Positions 47,201 through 55,119 of a stretch of 64,000 nt of DNA are shown piece by piece. The notes below the pieces were generated by a model. The model made no database searches and had not been told where the DNA came from. It saw nothing but the letters and a program-made list of their open reading frames with translations. Every line of letters starts with the position of its first letter. The stretch's first letter is position 1. Origin of the DNA: Hamadaea sp. Lineage in GTDB: Bacteria > Actinomycetota > Actinomycetes > Mycobacteriales > Micromonosporaceae. The stretch is taken from contig NZ_JABFVK010000031.1 in NCBI RefSeq assembly GCF_013362815.1, positions 62,001 through 126,000 of the forward strand. Direction: 5' to 3'. Position numbers and translations under genes: made by a program.

Positions 47201-47614
47201 CACATCCAGCGGTTGCAGGCCCGCATCGCCGAGCTGCTGCCGTCCATCGTGGTGGAGGCCTTCCACGACGCGCTGGACGATCCGGATCTGGAGGAGATCT
47301 GGCCGATCGCGGTGAAGAGCTGGCGCAGCCAGGTCGAGGCCCGGCTGCCGTACCGGTTCGGCCGATATGGCGGCGCCCTGCACCTGCTGGCGTGCGATGA
47401 ACTGGCGGGCGGCGTCCATGACAGCCTGGCCGGGCTGACCCTGCCGGAGTACGTCGGGCACTGGGAGACGCTGGCCACCGAGGTCACCGTTCACCGGGTG
47501 AGCGGTGGGAACGTCACCTCGATGTTGCCGCCGCACGTGGCAGGGCTGGCCGAGGTGCTGGCGCGGGTAGTGCGGCCCGGCGGCAGCCGGCGAGGCGGTG
47601 ATGGCCTGGCCTGA
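41222..47614 (+). CDS. Terminal NRPS, C-A(Ser)-T-C-truncated A-T-TE
   Basis: 2130 aa from ATG 41222 after GGGGAG (14-nt overlap upstream). C1: HHIACDG, His171/His172. A1 about 490-960, with positions D-V-W-H-Y-S-L-V-D-K, the published serine code variant. T1 Ser1034 in GGDSM. C2 about 1070-1530 has CHVILDG: the first His is Cys1238, while catalytic His1239 and Asp1243 remain. The domain opens with DAYPVTQVQAGML, unlike the other C domains of the cluster. About residues 1556-1720 are only the A6-A10 end of an A domain. T2 Ser1776 in GGTSL. TE about 1850-2120 has Cys1931 in AWCGGAP at the nucleophile position and Asn2097 where the catalytic His is expected. It ends the assembly line or passes the product on in trans. 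Confidence 0.92.
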   Translation: MNDSSQPATVDPAAELRRRLVRQRLAGQGTRRVPPSPAEPASDGPIPLSSAQRRMWFLEQLNPGGTEYLVPLVLRLRGSLDVPALTRALTGLIARHQILRTGYELRDGEPVAVVAPPTAVDLPVLATDEVGLSALLDRESRRGFDLARGQVWRATLVRLGDDEHVLVMHIHHIACDGWSTDLLCADLASIYRAARTGLPSPRSAAAQYGDHARAEQRFLASDEAKAGLDWWRDNLADLDELELPTDRPRSVPRDPTGSRVLFTVPAAVARGVAEIAQAHRTTAFVVLLAGYGTLLSRLTRQTDIAVGSPVSGRTRPGAAEVVGPFINTVVLRIDCAGDPSFAELIGRVRHVVRDAMIHQDIPFDRVVDAVQPDRDLSRNPLVSALLLIEEDGLATKPEFGDLDLVDEPVAPSSVKLDLSLGLRRGPDGELHGAVDYATALFDRVTMQALADRFVRLLQHAIHEPELPVTRLCWLSDAEHTSLMRQSTGVSQAVRDATLPEIIGEHAGSDAIAVRADGVDLSYRDLDRRSEELAKLLAGLGVRRGDVVGACLPRSLELVWTLLAILKAGAAYLPLDPDDPANRLQAVVGQAGAGVVVAWPDAAGKFEGGPRIVSPDGAGPTDVCLPPTGPLDLAYVIFTSGSTGTPKGVMIDHAGIVNRLDWMQRAYQLRPGDRVLQKTPYTFDVSVWEFFWPLMYRATLVMAAPGEHRDLARLDATIRREQISHLHFVPSVLDAYLDTVPDAPPSLRQVYCSGEALRAVTARRFAAWSTARLHNLYGPTEASVDVTAFQVDPAELAGLTSPSVPIGAPISNMAVYVLDQQLSPVPVGCPGELYLAGVGLARGYLRRPEITAQRFLPDPFAAEPGRRMYRTGDLVRWRRDGTIEFLGRIDNQVKLHGVRIELGEIEAGLAGHPRIAAAAVVVHRSASGPAQLVAYVVSRRDTEVTAAELRSHLAGLLPAAMVPARYVFLPELPLTRSGKLDKRALPAPSSGREIDGEYVAPRNADQAVMVSVWSQVLGVDRVGADDDFFALGGDSMRAIRLVGALKERGVGITVQDVFQHRTPAALSAVATSAGAMAPESAAEPFSQISAADRARLPDGVVDAYPVTQVQAGMLYEMMSDAERLPYQNFTLYFIDDGAPLSEAALRGAVREVVRRHEVLRTSFDLVNYGEPLQLVHADREVQIFVEDLTGLTDAEQTRHIRQATQQQRLQPMDIGEAPLWRLYAYRTSAARWTLAWMECHVILDGWSHNSLLREVMDRYTALRTDEPSAPLTPPVRRWADFVAAERDAIADQTSRDYWAGVLAQAQTLRLPTEWAGQAGPAHTVMQPIGADAVAIRDLATAVGVPVKSVFFAAFLKVLSAITVQDRFLCGLVCNGRPEISGGDQVLGMYLNTVPVPGSRPDGTWRELIHAAAAAETALLPHRRFALPAMRALAGTTEPLVEAVFNFLDFYLLDGSGVEVTQTDDDSPNEFPLEITVLPGVVAFTALGERIRPQRLAWLAEAYNRVLRQMLADVDGDAGGTILAPPELAHLLTSAAASAQIPPTMLPRPVVEHASENLRAYVLDPQLTPVPVGVPGELYLGGVGVADPYAASAAATAEECVPDPFGTPGGRLLRTGERVRWLDGDVLEAVSPIDDQLRAAGLRLGSAAIEEVLTTHPSVCRAVVAPVRDSRRPSLVAYLVADPDAEPIDVDEVKQLAQSRLPALLVPSHVIVVPELPTTSSGKVNLQALPQPYQAPAGKRPATRPRTALEEIVAGVWQSELGDVVDVEQDFADAGGTSLAAMRIAIRLGRQLDVPVSPTEVLLRRTVAGLAAWLAPLLPDAAPADPGDGPAAAQRPKALSVLDNPSGSNLVWFRRRNEGAPTLYCVHPGGGSAHWYQRLTEHLPDWLDVGAFQHPGLTNPDRAAASMADLAAGYLAELRASRPTGPYHVFAWCGGAPIGWEMARTLVDAGEQVTLILHDPVLQVAEAQVGGGANLRQLAECDDAYERLAVETDPQHIQRLQARIAELLPSIVVEAFHDALDDPDLEEIWPIAVKSWRSQVEARLPYRFGRYGGALHLLACDELAGGVHDSLAGLTLPEYVGHWETLATEVTVHRVSGGNVTSMLPPHVAGLAEVLARVVRPGGSRRGGDGLA
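45889..46415 (+). other. Degenerate adenylation domain remnant inside the terminal NRPS
   Basis: It encodes residues about 1556-1731 of the terminal NRPS. Recognisable pieces are A6 (GELYLGGVGVADPY), A7 decayed to LRTGERVRW (YRTGDLV expected, so the nucleotide-binding Asp is Glu), A8 decayed to PIDDQLRAAGLRL, and A10 SSGKVNLQALP with Lys kept. A1 to A5, including the whole ATP- and substrate-binding core, are absent, and the frame is intact across the junction. This domain cannot adenylate an amino acid. Confidence 0.85.
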
Positions 47615-47629
47615 CGGCGACCGCGCGGC

Positions 47630-48658
47630 TCACACCTGCGGCTCGGTCGACTTGAAGGCCAGGCCGTCGGCCCGCCACCGGTCAATCGCGGCCTCGACGT
47701 CGTCGGCGAGGTTCACCTGTTCCAGCCACTCGTCGCTGTAGATCGAATCCTCGTACTTGGCGGCGTCGTCCGGCGCGAGGCAGAGCGGGCGCGCAGGGAC
47801 GTCAGCGGAGGTCAGATCAGTGACGCACGCGTTCAGTACGCAGCCGGCCGACCCGCCGACTCCGATGTCGGTGTCATCGCGGAGCATCCGGCACATCGCG
47901 ATCGCGTCGCTGTCTCGCACCAGGTGCCGGGCGTCGAAGCTTTGCGGGGTCAGGAACGACGACTGGCGGCTGGCTCCGATGCCGGGCAACAGCCGGGCGT
48001 CGGCGGTGGTCGCCCGCGACGCCGGGGGACCACTGGCCATCGAGGCGTACGCGTCGACGGCGATCAGCCGGATCGGCCGACCGGTTCCGCGTACGTGCCG
48101 GGCGATCCCGGCGAGGGTGCCGCCGGTGGAGACGGCGACGTAGATCGCGTCCAGTTCGGGGCCGCCCTGACACAAGATTTCGGGGCCGGTGCTGCGGGCG
48201 TGGATCTCCGGATTCGCGTCGCTCTCGTACTGGTTGGTCCAGCGGTAGCCCGGGTGGGCCGCGATCAGCGCCCGCACGGTCGCCAGGCGGGTGAGCAGGT
48301 AGCCGCCGTGGCCGTCGTCCTCGTCGACCATGTGCAGCGTGGCGCCGGCGGCGAGCAGCAGGTGCCGGGTGGCGACGGGGGTTTTCGGGTCGATGACCGC
48401 GATGAGCCGCCCGCCGATGCGGGCGAGCTGATGGGCCAGTGCGATGCCGAGGTTGCCCGAGGTGGACTCGACCACCACGGTCCCCGGTGTCAGCGGTTCC
48501 TGCCGGTCCAACGCCCAGAGCAGGCCGATGGCGGTGCGTTCCTTCACCGACCCGGAGGCGAGGTAGCTCTCGTGCTTGACCAACATCCGATGATGCTTAC
48601 CGGCGTATGTCACCAGAAGCTCTGACACCGGCGTCGGCGTCAGCGAGTCAAGCCACAT
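47630..48658 (-). CDS. SbnA-like PLP-dependent synthase (cysteine synthase family), L-2,3-diaminopropionate synthesis
   Basis: 342 aa from ATG 48658; TTG 48664 or ATG 48700 are alternatives. The Schiff-base Lys is in SGSVKERTA (Lys39). The phosphate/carboxylate loops are ESTSGNLGIAL and STGGTLAGIA, all typical of the cysteine synthase fold. In staphyloferrin B synthesis SbnA joins O-phosphoserine and glutamate, and SbnB then releases diaminopropionate. The SbnB-like gene at 33873 supports this role over ordinary cysteine synthase. It stands alone on the minus strand, convergent with the terminal NRPS (15 nt apart) and divergent from PKS3 (40 nt apart). Confidence 0.85.
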   Translation of the reverse strand: MWLDSLTPTPVSELLVTYAGKHHRMLVKHESYLASGSVKERTAIGLLWALDRQEPLTPGTVVVESTSGNLGIALAHQLARIGGRLIAVIDPKTPVATRHLLLAAGATLHMVDEDDGHGGYLLTRLATVRALIAAHPGYRWTNQYESDANPEIHARSTGPEILCQGGPELDAIYVAVSTGGTLAGIARHVRGTGRPIRLIAVDAYASMASGPPASRATTADARLLPGIGASRQSSFLTPQSFDARHLVRDSDAIAMCRMLRDDTDIGVGGSAGCVLNACVTDLTSADVPARPLCLAPDDAAKYEDSIYSDEWLEQVNLADDVEAAIDRWRADGLAFKSTEPQV

Positions 48659-48673
48659 CGTCAAAGGATGCAA

Positions 48674-48698
48674 GCGCCTCCCAATAGGAGGAAGGCGC
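48674..48698. promoter_or_regulatory. Imperfect inverted repeat holding the PKS3 ribosome binding site
   Basis: GCGCCTCC on the left and GGAGG-AA-GGCGC on the right can pair around CAATA. The right arm is the AGGAGG ribosome binding site that fixes the PKS3 start at 48699, and the left arm gives GGAGG on the minus strand toward the SbnA-like gene. Pairing in mRNA would hide the PKS3 site. Whether it does so is inference. Confidence 0.4.
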
Positions 48699-51600
48699 AT
48701 GGCGAGTTGTCGCCAGGAGCCGGGCTCAGCCTTGATAGCCCGTCCACATCCACCCAGCATGACTCGCATGGCTCTTCACCCGGGTGCTGCGCAGTCGAAG
48801 ATCGTTCGCCAGCCGGGGCAGCCCGTCGCGATCATCGGCATGGCGGGCCGCTTTCCTGGCGCAAAGTCCATTGAGCAGTTCCGCCAGAACTTGCTGGCCG
48901 GCGTCGAGTCCATCTCGTTCTTCGACGAGGACGAACTGCGCGCCAATGGGGCAACCGACGCCCAGCTCGCCAACCCGGCGTACGTGCGGGCCGCGCCGAT
49001 CTTGGGTGACGTGGACAAGTTCGACGCTGATCTGTTCGGCTTGAGCGCCCGTGAGGCGCAGCTGCTCGACCCGCAGTTCCGGGTGTTCCTGGAGGTCTGC
49101 CACGCCGCGCTGGAGAACGGCAGCGTCGTTCCCGGCCAGACCGAGGACCGTGTCGGCGTCTACGCGGGCTCCAAGGACAACGCCTACCTGGAGGAGAACG
49201 TCTTCCAGAACGGCGCGATCATGCGTGGCACCGGATCACTCATGGCGATGATCAACAATCACACCGATTACCTCGCCACCAGTGTGGCGTTCCGCCTCGG
49301 CCTGACCGGCCCGGCGATCAGCATGGTGACCGCCTGCTCGACCTCGCTGGTCGCGATCCACACGGCGGTACAGGCGCTGCGCGCCGGTGAGTGTGAGGTC
49401 GCCCTGGCGGGCGGTGTCGAGATCGGCATTCCCGAGGTGGGCGGCTACGTCTACAACGAGGGCGGCATCTACTCGCCCGACGGGCGGATCCGACCGTTCG
49501 ACGCCAAGGCCCGGGGCACGGTATTCGGCAACGGCGTCGGGGTGGTGCTGCTCAAGCCACTCACCGCCGCGCTGGCCGACGGCAACCCCATCCACGCGAT
49601 CATCCGCGGGTCGGCGATCAACAACGACGGCAATGACAAGAACGGCTTCTTCGCGCCGAGCAAGCCCGGCCAGGCCGCGGTGGTCCGTTCGGCGCTCAAT
49701 GACGCCAACGTGGATCCGGCGACGATCGGGTACGTCGAAGCGCACGGTACCGGCACGCTGGTCGGCGACCCCATCGAGGTCGGCGCCCTGAGCACCGCCT
49801 ACCGGGAGCGGAGCGACCGGACCGGCTACTGTGCGATCGCCTCGATCAAGGCCAACGTCGGGCACCTGGGTGCCGCTGCCGGTGTCGCCGGACTGATCAA
49901 CGCGGTGTGCAGCGTCCAGGATGGACTGCTCGCGCCGGTGGCCAATTTCGAGGAGCCGAATCCCCGGATCGACTTCGCGCGCAGCCCCTTCTATCTCAAT
50001 CGCGAGCGCAGTCAGTGGCCTGACGACGGCACGCCGCGTCGAGCCGCGATCAGCTCGTTCGGTATCGGCGGCACGAACGCGAACGTCATCATCGAGCAGG
50101 CGCCGGCCCGCCCGGCTGCTCGCCCGGCCCGCCGTCCGGTCCAGCTGGTGCCGTTGACGGCCCACGTCCAGGCCGCGCTCGACGCACTGACGGAGAACCT
50201 CGCCAAGCACCTCAGCCGCGGCGAGGACGAGCTGGCCGATGTCAGCTACACGTTGACCGTCGGCCGCAAGCCGCTGGCGCTGCGCCGGTTCGCGGTGGCG
50301 CCCAGTGCCGCCTCAGCCGCCGAGCGCCTCACCGTCGACCTGCCCGCGTTCCAGCCGAAGCCGGGGCGTACCGCCACCTTCCTGTTCCCGGGGCAGGGTG
50401 CGCAGTATCCGGCCATGGCGATGGAGCTCTACCACGCCGAGCCGGTGTTCCGGGCGGAGCTGAACGCGTGTGCGGCGGTGCTGCGGGAGTCGCACGGCCT
50501 GGACCTGATGGAGCTGGTCTTCCGGGCGGACGCCGAGACCCAGAACCAGACCTGCCACACCCAGCCGATCCTTTTCGCGGTCGAGTACGCGCTGGCCAAG
50601 ACGCTGCAGGCGATGGGCGTTACACCGACGGCGATGGCCGGCCACAGCGTCGGCGAGTACGTCGCGGCGGCCCTCGCCGGCGTGTTCAGCCGGGATGACG
50701 CCTTGCGGCTCGTGGCCGAGCGCGGCGCGCTCATGCAGACGGTCGAGAGCGGTGCGATGCTCGCGGTGCCGCTGTCGGAGGAACTGCTCGCCCCGATGCT
50801 GGACGAGTCGCTGGACATCGCCGCGATCAACGCCCCCGGGGTCTGCGTGGTCGCCGGAACCCACGACGACATCGCCCGGCTCGAGGAGGAGCTGAGCCTG
50901 CAAGGCGTGAGCAGCCGCCCGGTGCACACCTCGCACGCCTTCCACTCCCGGATGATGGACGGCATTCTCGAGCCGTTCGCCGAGGCGGTACGCCGCACCA
51001 CGCTGAACCCGCCCAGCATCCCGTTCGTGTCCAACTCGACCGGGACCTGGATCGCCGACGACGAGGCGACCGATCCGATGTACTGGGTGCGCCACCTGCG
51101 CGGGCGCGTCCGCTTCTCGGAGACCTTGCGGCTGTTGACCTCTGACGGCGACCGTGCGTTCATCGAGGTCGGCCCCGGCCGGACGCTGACGGGATACGTC
51201 AGCAGTCACGACCGCGTGGCCGTCGCCGTGCCCGCCATGCGTCACCCGAAGCAGCAGCAGTCCGATGTGGAGACGCTGCTGACCGCCGTGGGCCGGCTCT
51301 GGGCCGAAGGCGTCGACGTCGACTGGTCGCAGTTCTGGGGCGACGAGCAGCGCAGCCTGGTTCAGCTGCCGGAGTACCCGTATCAGCGGCAGCGTTACTG
51401 GATCGATCCCGATCCCGAGGAGGACGACGGTCAGGTCGCGGCGGTGGGCGCGCCGGTCAAGGTGGGCCCGTACACCGCGCCGGTGTGGCTGGAGAGCGTA
51501 CCGCCGCTGGCTGGATTGGCCTCCGGCGTCTGGATCACCCTCGGCCGGCCGGGCGACGCGGTGCTGCCGAGGCTCGCGGAACTGGCCGGGGCGGCCGGCG

Positions 51601-54155
51601 CGAAGGTGGTCACGACGACGACCGAGGAGGAGCTGATCGAGGCTCTGGCCGGACGCGGCGGCGGCGAGCGCGAGAAGGTGACGATCGTCCACGGGCTCTG
51701 CCTCGGGGAACGTCCCGCCGACACGAGCGAGGCCGAGTACGCGGCCACGTGGTTGCGCGACGGCTTCCACAGCGGGCTGACAGTCCTGCAAGAGGCGGCC
51801 AGGCAGCTCACCGGTACGCCGGTCGAGCTGGTGTTCGTGACCAGTCAGATGCAGGACGTCGCCGGTGACGGGCTGATCGAGCCGGCGAAGTCGGCGCTGC
51901 TCGGACTGGTGAAGCTGGTGCCGAAGGAGATGGAGTCGGTCAGCTGCCGCAGCGTCGACTTCGGTGCCGACCTGCCGGTCGAACGGGTCGCCGGTCAGCT
52001 GTTCGCCGAGATCAGCGCCGGGGGTTCGGAGCAGCAGGTCGCCTATCGCGGCCGCAAGCGCTGGTCCTGGTCGTACGCGTCGACGCCGGTGCAGGCGCCG
52101 GACGGCGTGCCGGCCCTGCTGCAGCCGGGCGGCGTCTACGTCCTGACCGGTGGGCTGGGCGGTCTCGGTCTGGTGTTCGCCCGTCAGCTCGCCGCCCAGG
52201 TGCAGGCGAAGCTGGTGCTGCTCGGCCGCAGCGGCCTGCCGGACCGCGCGCAATGGGCCGAGATCCTCGCGACGGCGCCGGACAGTCCGCAGGCACGCCG
52301 CATCCGGGCGGTGCGGGACGTGGAGACTGCAGGTGGCGAGGTGATGGTGCTGGCCGCCGACGTCACCGACGCGGCGGCGATGCGGGCCGTCGACGAGGCC
52401 GTACGCGCGCGGTTCGGCCCGGTGGACGGAGTCTTCCATCTCGCCGCGGTGGCCGGCGGCGGCATGCTGGAAACGCGGTCCCACACGGACGCGGCGGCGG
52501 TGCTCGCCCCCAAGGTTCAAGGCACCTATCTGCTGGAGGAGATCTTCCAGCCGCGTCTGATGGTGCTGTACTCGTCGATCGCGGTCCTTTCGGCGGACTT
52601 CGGCCTCGGTGACTACGTCGGCGCGAACGCCGTCCTGGACGCGTTCGCCCAGTCCCGCTGGGCCCGTGGGCAGCACACGGTCTCGGTCAACTGGCCGCCG
52701 TTCGCCGAGGTCGGCATGGCCAGCGAAGTGCTCGCCCCGGCGGTGTTCGACCACATCGCGCTAGGCGGCGCATCGGGCGAGGGCCCGCGTACGGCGGTCC
52801 GGCATCCGATGCTGCAGAGCCGTACCGAGGTCGACGCGGTCACCACACACTTCGGCATCAACCTGTCGCATTCGCTGTGGGTGCTGACCGAGCACAAGCT
52901 GAACGACATCCCCACCATGCCTGGGACGGGCATCATCGAGTTGATCCGGGCGGCGTACGCGGAGCAGACCGGCAGCGAAACGGCGGAGATCACGGATCTG
53001 ACGCTGGTGCAGCCGCTCGTGGCCCACGCCGGTCTGCGCTGCCACCTCGAACTGCGCCGCACCGACGACGGCGGCTTCGACGTGGCGATCAGAGCGCACG
53101 ACGGCAACGAGTACGCCAAGGGCCGCGTGGGCCCGCTGACGTCCGAGAGACCCGTCCGGCGGGACCTCACGGCGATCCGGGAGGCATCCACTGCAGTGGG
53201 CATCCCGGATGCGGCGGAGTGGGACGGCCCGCTCGCGTTCGGGCCGCGCTGGGGCGGGATTCAGAGCGTCCGCTCCGCCGAGGCCACGGAGTTGGTCACG
53301 GTGGAGCTGGCCGACCGGTTCCGCGCCGACGAGGAGATGTACTACCTGCATCCGGCGGTTCTCGACTGCGCGATCGGCTTGGGGCAGATCATCCGCGGCA
53401 CCGGCCAGTACCTGCCGTTCAGTTACGGCCGGCTGTCCGTACGCGGGCCGCTGGCCGGCCGGGTGCATTCGATCATCGCGCATCTCGACGACACGCGTGG
53501 CGAGGTCAGCAGCACCAACGTCACCGTGGTCGACGACGAAGGAAACGAGCTGGTGTCGGTGGAGCGGTTCATGCTCTTCCGGATGCCGGAGCAGCTGGCC
53601 GCGAGCATGAACGCCGGGGTGCCCACGGCGGGCCCGCTCGAGGACGAGGTCCTTCCGCAGCAGGGCGAGGAGGCGTTGCGGCTGATCCTCGGCTCCGGAG
53701 CGGGACCTCAGGTGATCTGGTGCCCGGAGGGGCTCGACGTCCGGCTTCGGCGTACGTCGCGGGTGAACCGGGAGGCGGTGACCGAGCAGCTGACTGCGCA
53801 GTCCGGCATGGTCGGCGCCCCACGGACGCTGACGACGCCGTACGTGGCGCCGGAGAGCGACGTCGAGCGGATTCTCGTGGGGCTGTGGTCAGAGACCGTG
53901 GGTGTGGAACGCATCGGCGTCGACGACGACTTCTTCGATCTGGGTGGCAACTCGCTGTTCGCGGTCCAGCTCGTGGCCCGGATCAGTCATCGGTTCTCCC
54001 TCGACGTGTCGGCGGCGTTGCTGTTCGACTCTCGCACCGTGCGTACGCTCGCCACGGCGATCGAGACCGCGCTCGTCGAGAAGATTTCTGCCCTGTCCGA
54101 AGACGAGGCGCGGCAGGCCCTCGAAGCGCTGGGGACGGCCGCCAATGTCGGCTGA
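48699..54155 (+). CDS. Type I PKS module 3: KS-AT-KR-DH-ACP
   Basis: 1818 aa from ATG 48699, 7 nt after AGGAGG. A 40-residue leader precedes the KS. KS: Cys213 in TACSTS (CSSS in the other two), EAHGTGT, NVGH. AT: Ser650 in GHSVGE and HAFH, so malonyl-CoA. KR: GGLGGLG near residue 1149, Tyr/Asn in DYVGANAV. DH: His1399 in HKLNDIPTMPG, where the usual Gly four residues after His is Asp; Asp1556 in HPAVLDCA. ACP: Ser1752 in LGGNSL. KS and AT differ more from PKS1 and PKS2 than those two do from each other. The module probably acts in trans with the upstream lines or gives a separate chain. Its end overlaps the monooxygenase gene by 11 nt. Confidence 0.93.
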   Translation: MASCRQEPGSALIARPHPPSMTRMALHPGAAQSKIVRQPGQPVAIIGMAGRFPGAKSIEQFRQNLLAGVESISFFDEDELRANGATDAQLANPAYVRAAPILGDVDKFDADLFGLSAREAQLLDPQFRVFLEVCHAALENGSVVPGQTEDRVGVYAGSKDNAYLEENVFQNGAIMRGTGSLMAMINNHTDYLATSVAFRLGLTGPAISMVTACSTSLVAIHTAVQALRAGECEVALAGGVEIGIPEVGGYVYNEGGIYSPDGRIRPFDAKARGTVFGNGVGVVLLKPLTAALADGNPIHAIIRGSAINNDGNDKNGFFAPSKPGQAAVVRSALNDANVDPATIGYVEAHGTGTLVGDPIEVGALSTAYRERSDRTGYCAIASIKANVGHLGAAAGVAGLINAVCSVQDGLLAPVANFEEPNPRIDFARSPFYLNRERSQWPDDGTPRRAAISSFGIGGTNANVIIEQAPARPAARPARRPVQLVPLTAHVQAALDALTENLAKHLSRGEDELADVSYTLTVGRKPLALRRFAVAPSAASAAERLTVDLPAFQPKPGRTATFLFPGQGAQYPAMAMELYHAEPVFRAELNACAAVLRESHGLDLMELVFRADAETQNQTCHTQPILFAVEYALAKTLQAMGVTPTAMAGHSVGEYVAAALAGVFSRDDALRLVAERGALMQTVESGAMLAVPLSEELLAPMLDESLDIAAINAPGVCVVAGTHDDIARLEEELSLQGVSSRPVHTSHAFHSRMMDGILEPFAEAVRRTTLNPPSIPFVSNSTGTWIADDEATDPMYWVRHLRGRVRFSETLRLLTSDGDRAFIEVGPGRTLTGYVSSHDRVAVAVPAMRHPKQQQSDVETLLTAVGRLWAEGVDVDWSQFWGDEQRSLVQLPEYPYQRQRYWIDPDPEEDDGQVAAVGAPVKVGPYTAPVWLESVPPLAGLASGVWITLGRPGDAVLPRLAELAGAAGAKVVTTTTEEELIEALAGRGGGEREKVTIVHGLCLGERPADTSEAEYAATWLRDGFHSGLTVLQEAARQLTGTPVELVFVTSQMQDVAGDGLIEPAKSALLGLVKLVPKEMESVSCRSVDFGADLPVERVAGQLFAEISAGGSEQQVAYRGRKRWSWSYASTPVQAPDGVPALLQPGGVYVLTGGLGGLGLVFARQLAAQVQAKLVLLGRSGLPDRAQWAEILATAPDSPQARRIRAVRDVETAGGEVMVLAADVTDAAAMRAVDEAVRARFGPVDGVFHLAAVAGGGMLETRSHTDAAAVLAPKVQGTYLLEEIFQPRLMVLYSSIAVLSADFGLGDYVGANAVLDAFAQSRWARGQHTVSVNWPPFAEVGMASEVLAPAVFDHIALGGASGEGPRTAVRHPMLQSRTEVDAVTTHFGINLSHSLWVLTEHKLNDIPTMPGTGIIELIRAAYAEQTGSETAEITDLTLVQPLVAHAGLRCHLELRRTDDGGFDVAIRAHDGNEYAKGRVGPLTSERPVRRDLTAIREASTAVGIPDAAEWDGPLAFGPRWGGIQSVRSAEATELVTVELADRFRADEEMYYLHPAVLDCAIGLGQIIRGTGQYLPFSYGRLSVRGPLAGRVHSIIAHLDDTRGEVSSTNVTVVDDEGNELVSVERFMLFRMPEQLAASMNAGVPTAGPLEDEVLPQQGEEALRLILGSGAGPQVIWCPEGLDVRLRRTSRVNREAVTEQLTAQSGMVGAPRTLTTPYVAPESDVERILVGLWSETVGVERIGVDDDFFDLGGNSLFAVQLVARISHRFSLDVSAALLFDSRTVRTLATAIETALVEKISALSEDEARQALEALGTAANVG

Positions 54156-55119
54156 TCGGCTGCGCGTCGGGGCCGTCGTCGACGGTGGCGGGATCCCCAC
54201 GTCGGCGCTGCTCGAAATCGTCGATCACGCCGAGGGCATCGGCATGGACGCCGTCTGGCTGCCGCAGATGCCGAACCAGCTGGACGTCGCGACCGTCCTG
54301 GCGGCCTTGGCCGCGCACACCAAGCGGGTCCGGCTCGCTTCCGCCGTGCTGCCGATGTACTCGCGGCCGCCGGTGGTGATGGCGCAGTCGGCGCTGACCG
54401 CGGACGCGATCTCCGGCGGACGCGTCGCGCTCGGCCTCGGGCTGGGGCATCGGGCAGTCGGGGACTGGATGGTCGGCGGCAAGCCGGCCCCCGCCCTGCC
54501 CGCCACTCGTGAGTACCTGACCGTCGTGACCTCCATGGTGCGTGACGGCGAGGTCAACTTCGACGGCACCTGGTACAGCGGCCATGCCGCGTACATCGGC
54601 GAGCGGCGGGAGGACTTCCCCGTCTACCTCGGATCGTTCGGGCCGAAGATGATCGAGCTGGCCGGGGAGCTGGCCGACGGCGTGATCCTGTGGATGTGCA
54701 CCACCGAGTATGTGACCGCGCACGTGCTGCCGGCGCTGCGCCGGGGGTGGGCCAGGCGGGGCGGGCGGCCGGACGGGTTCAAGGTCGTTGCCATGATGCA
54801 CGCGGGCCTGTCCGGAGACCCGGAACGCGACCGGCAGATCTTCGGCCGGACCCTGGGTGCGTACCTCCGGGTCGCGACGTATCGCGGGCTGTTCAATCGA
54901 AGCGGCTTCGCCGACTCGGTCGCCTCGACCCGGCCGGACGACGCGATGGTCCGGGCACTGGGAGCCTTCACCGAGGACGAGGTGACCCGACGGCTCGTGG
55001 AGTTGCGCCGGTGCGGCGTAGACGAGGTCGGGGTCGCGCCGGCCGGGACGGCCAAGACCTCGCTCGACCTCTGCCTCAAGACGCTGACAAGGGTATCTGA
55101 GATCGCAGGCGAGGGATGA
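54145..55119 (+). CDS. Luciferase-like (LLM class) flavin- or F420-dependent monooxygenase
   Basis: 324 aa TIM-barrel protein of the bacterial luciferase family. The landmarks are the N-terminal strand RVGAVVDGGG, GMDAVWLPQM, the segment ISGGRVALGLGLGH, PVYLGSFGPKMIELAGELADGVIL and the closing VTRRLVELRRCGVDEVGVAP. FMN and F420 users cannot be separated by eye. ATG 54145 overlaps PKS3 by 11 nt, and its stop overlaps LanB-like protein 2 (ATGA), so it is made together with them. Such enzymes in hybrid NRPS-PKS loci hydroxylate or oxidise carrier-bound intermediates, which is the likely role here (inference). Confidence 0.88.
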   Translation: MSADRLRVGAVVDGGGIPTSALLEIVDHAEGIGMDAVWLPQMPNQLDVATVLAALAAHTKRVRLASAVLPMYSRPPVVMAQSALTADAISGGRVALGLGLGHRAVGDWMVGGKPAPALPATREYLTVVTSMVRDGEVNFDGTWYSGHAAYIGERREDFPVYLGSFGPKMIELAGELADGVILWMCTTEYVTAHVLPALRRGWARRGGRPDGFKVVAMMHAGLSGDPERDRQIFGRTLGAYLRVATYRGLFNRSGFADSVASTRPDDAMVRALGAFTEDEVTRRLVELRRCGVDEVGVAPAGTAKTSLDLCLKTLTRVSEIAGEG

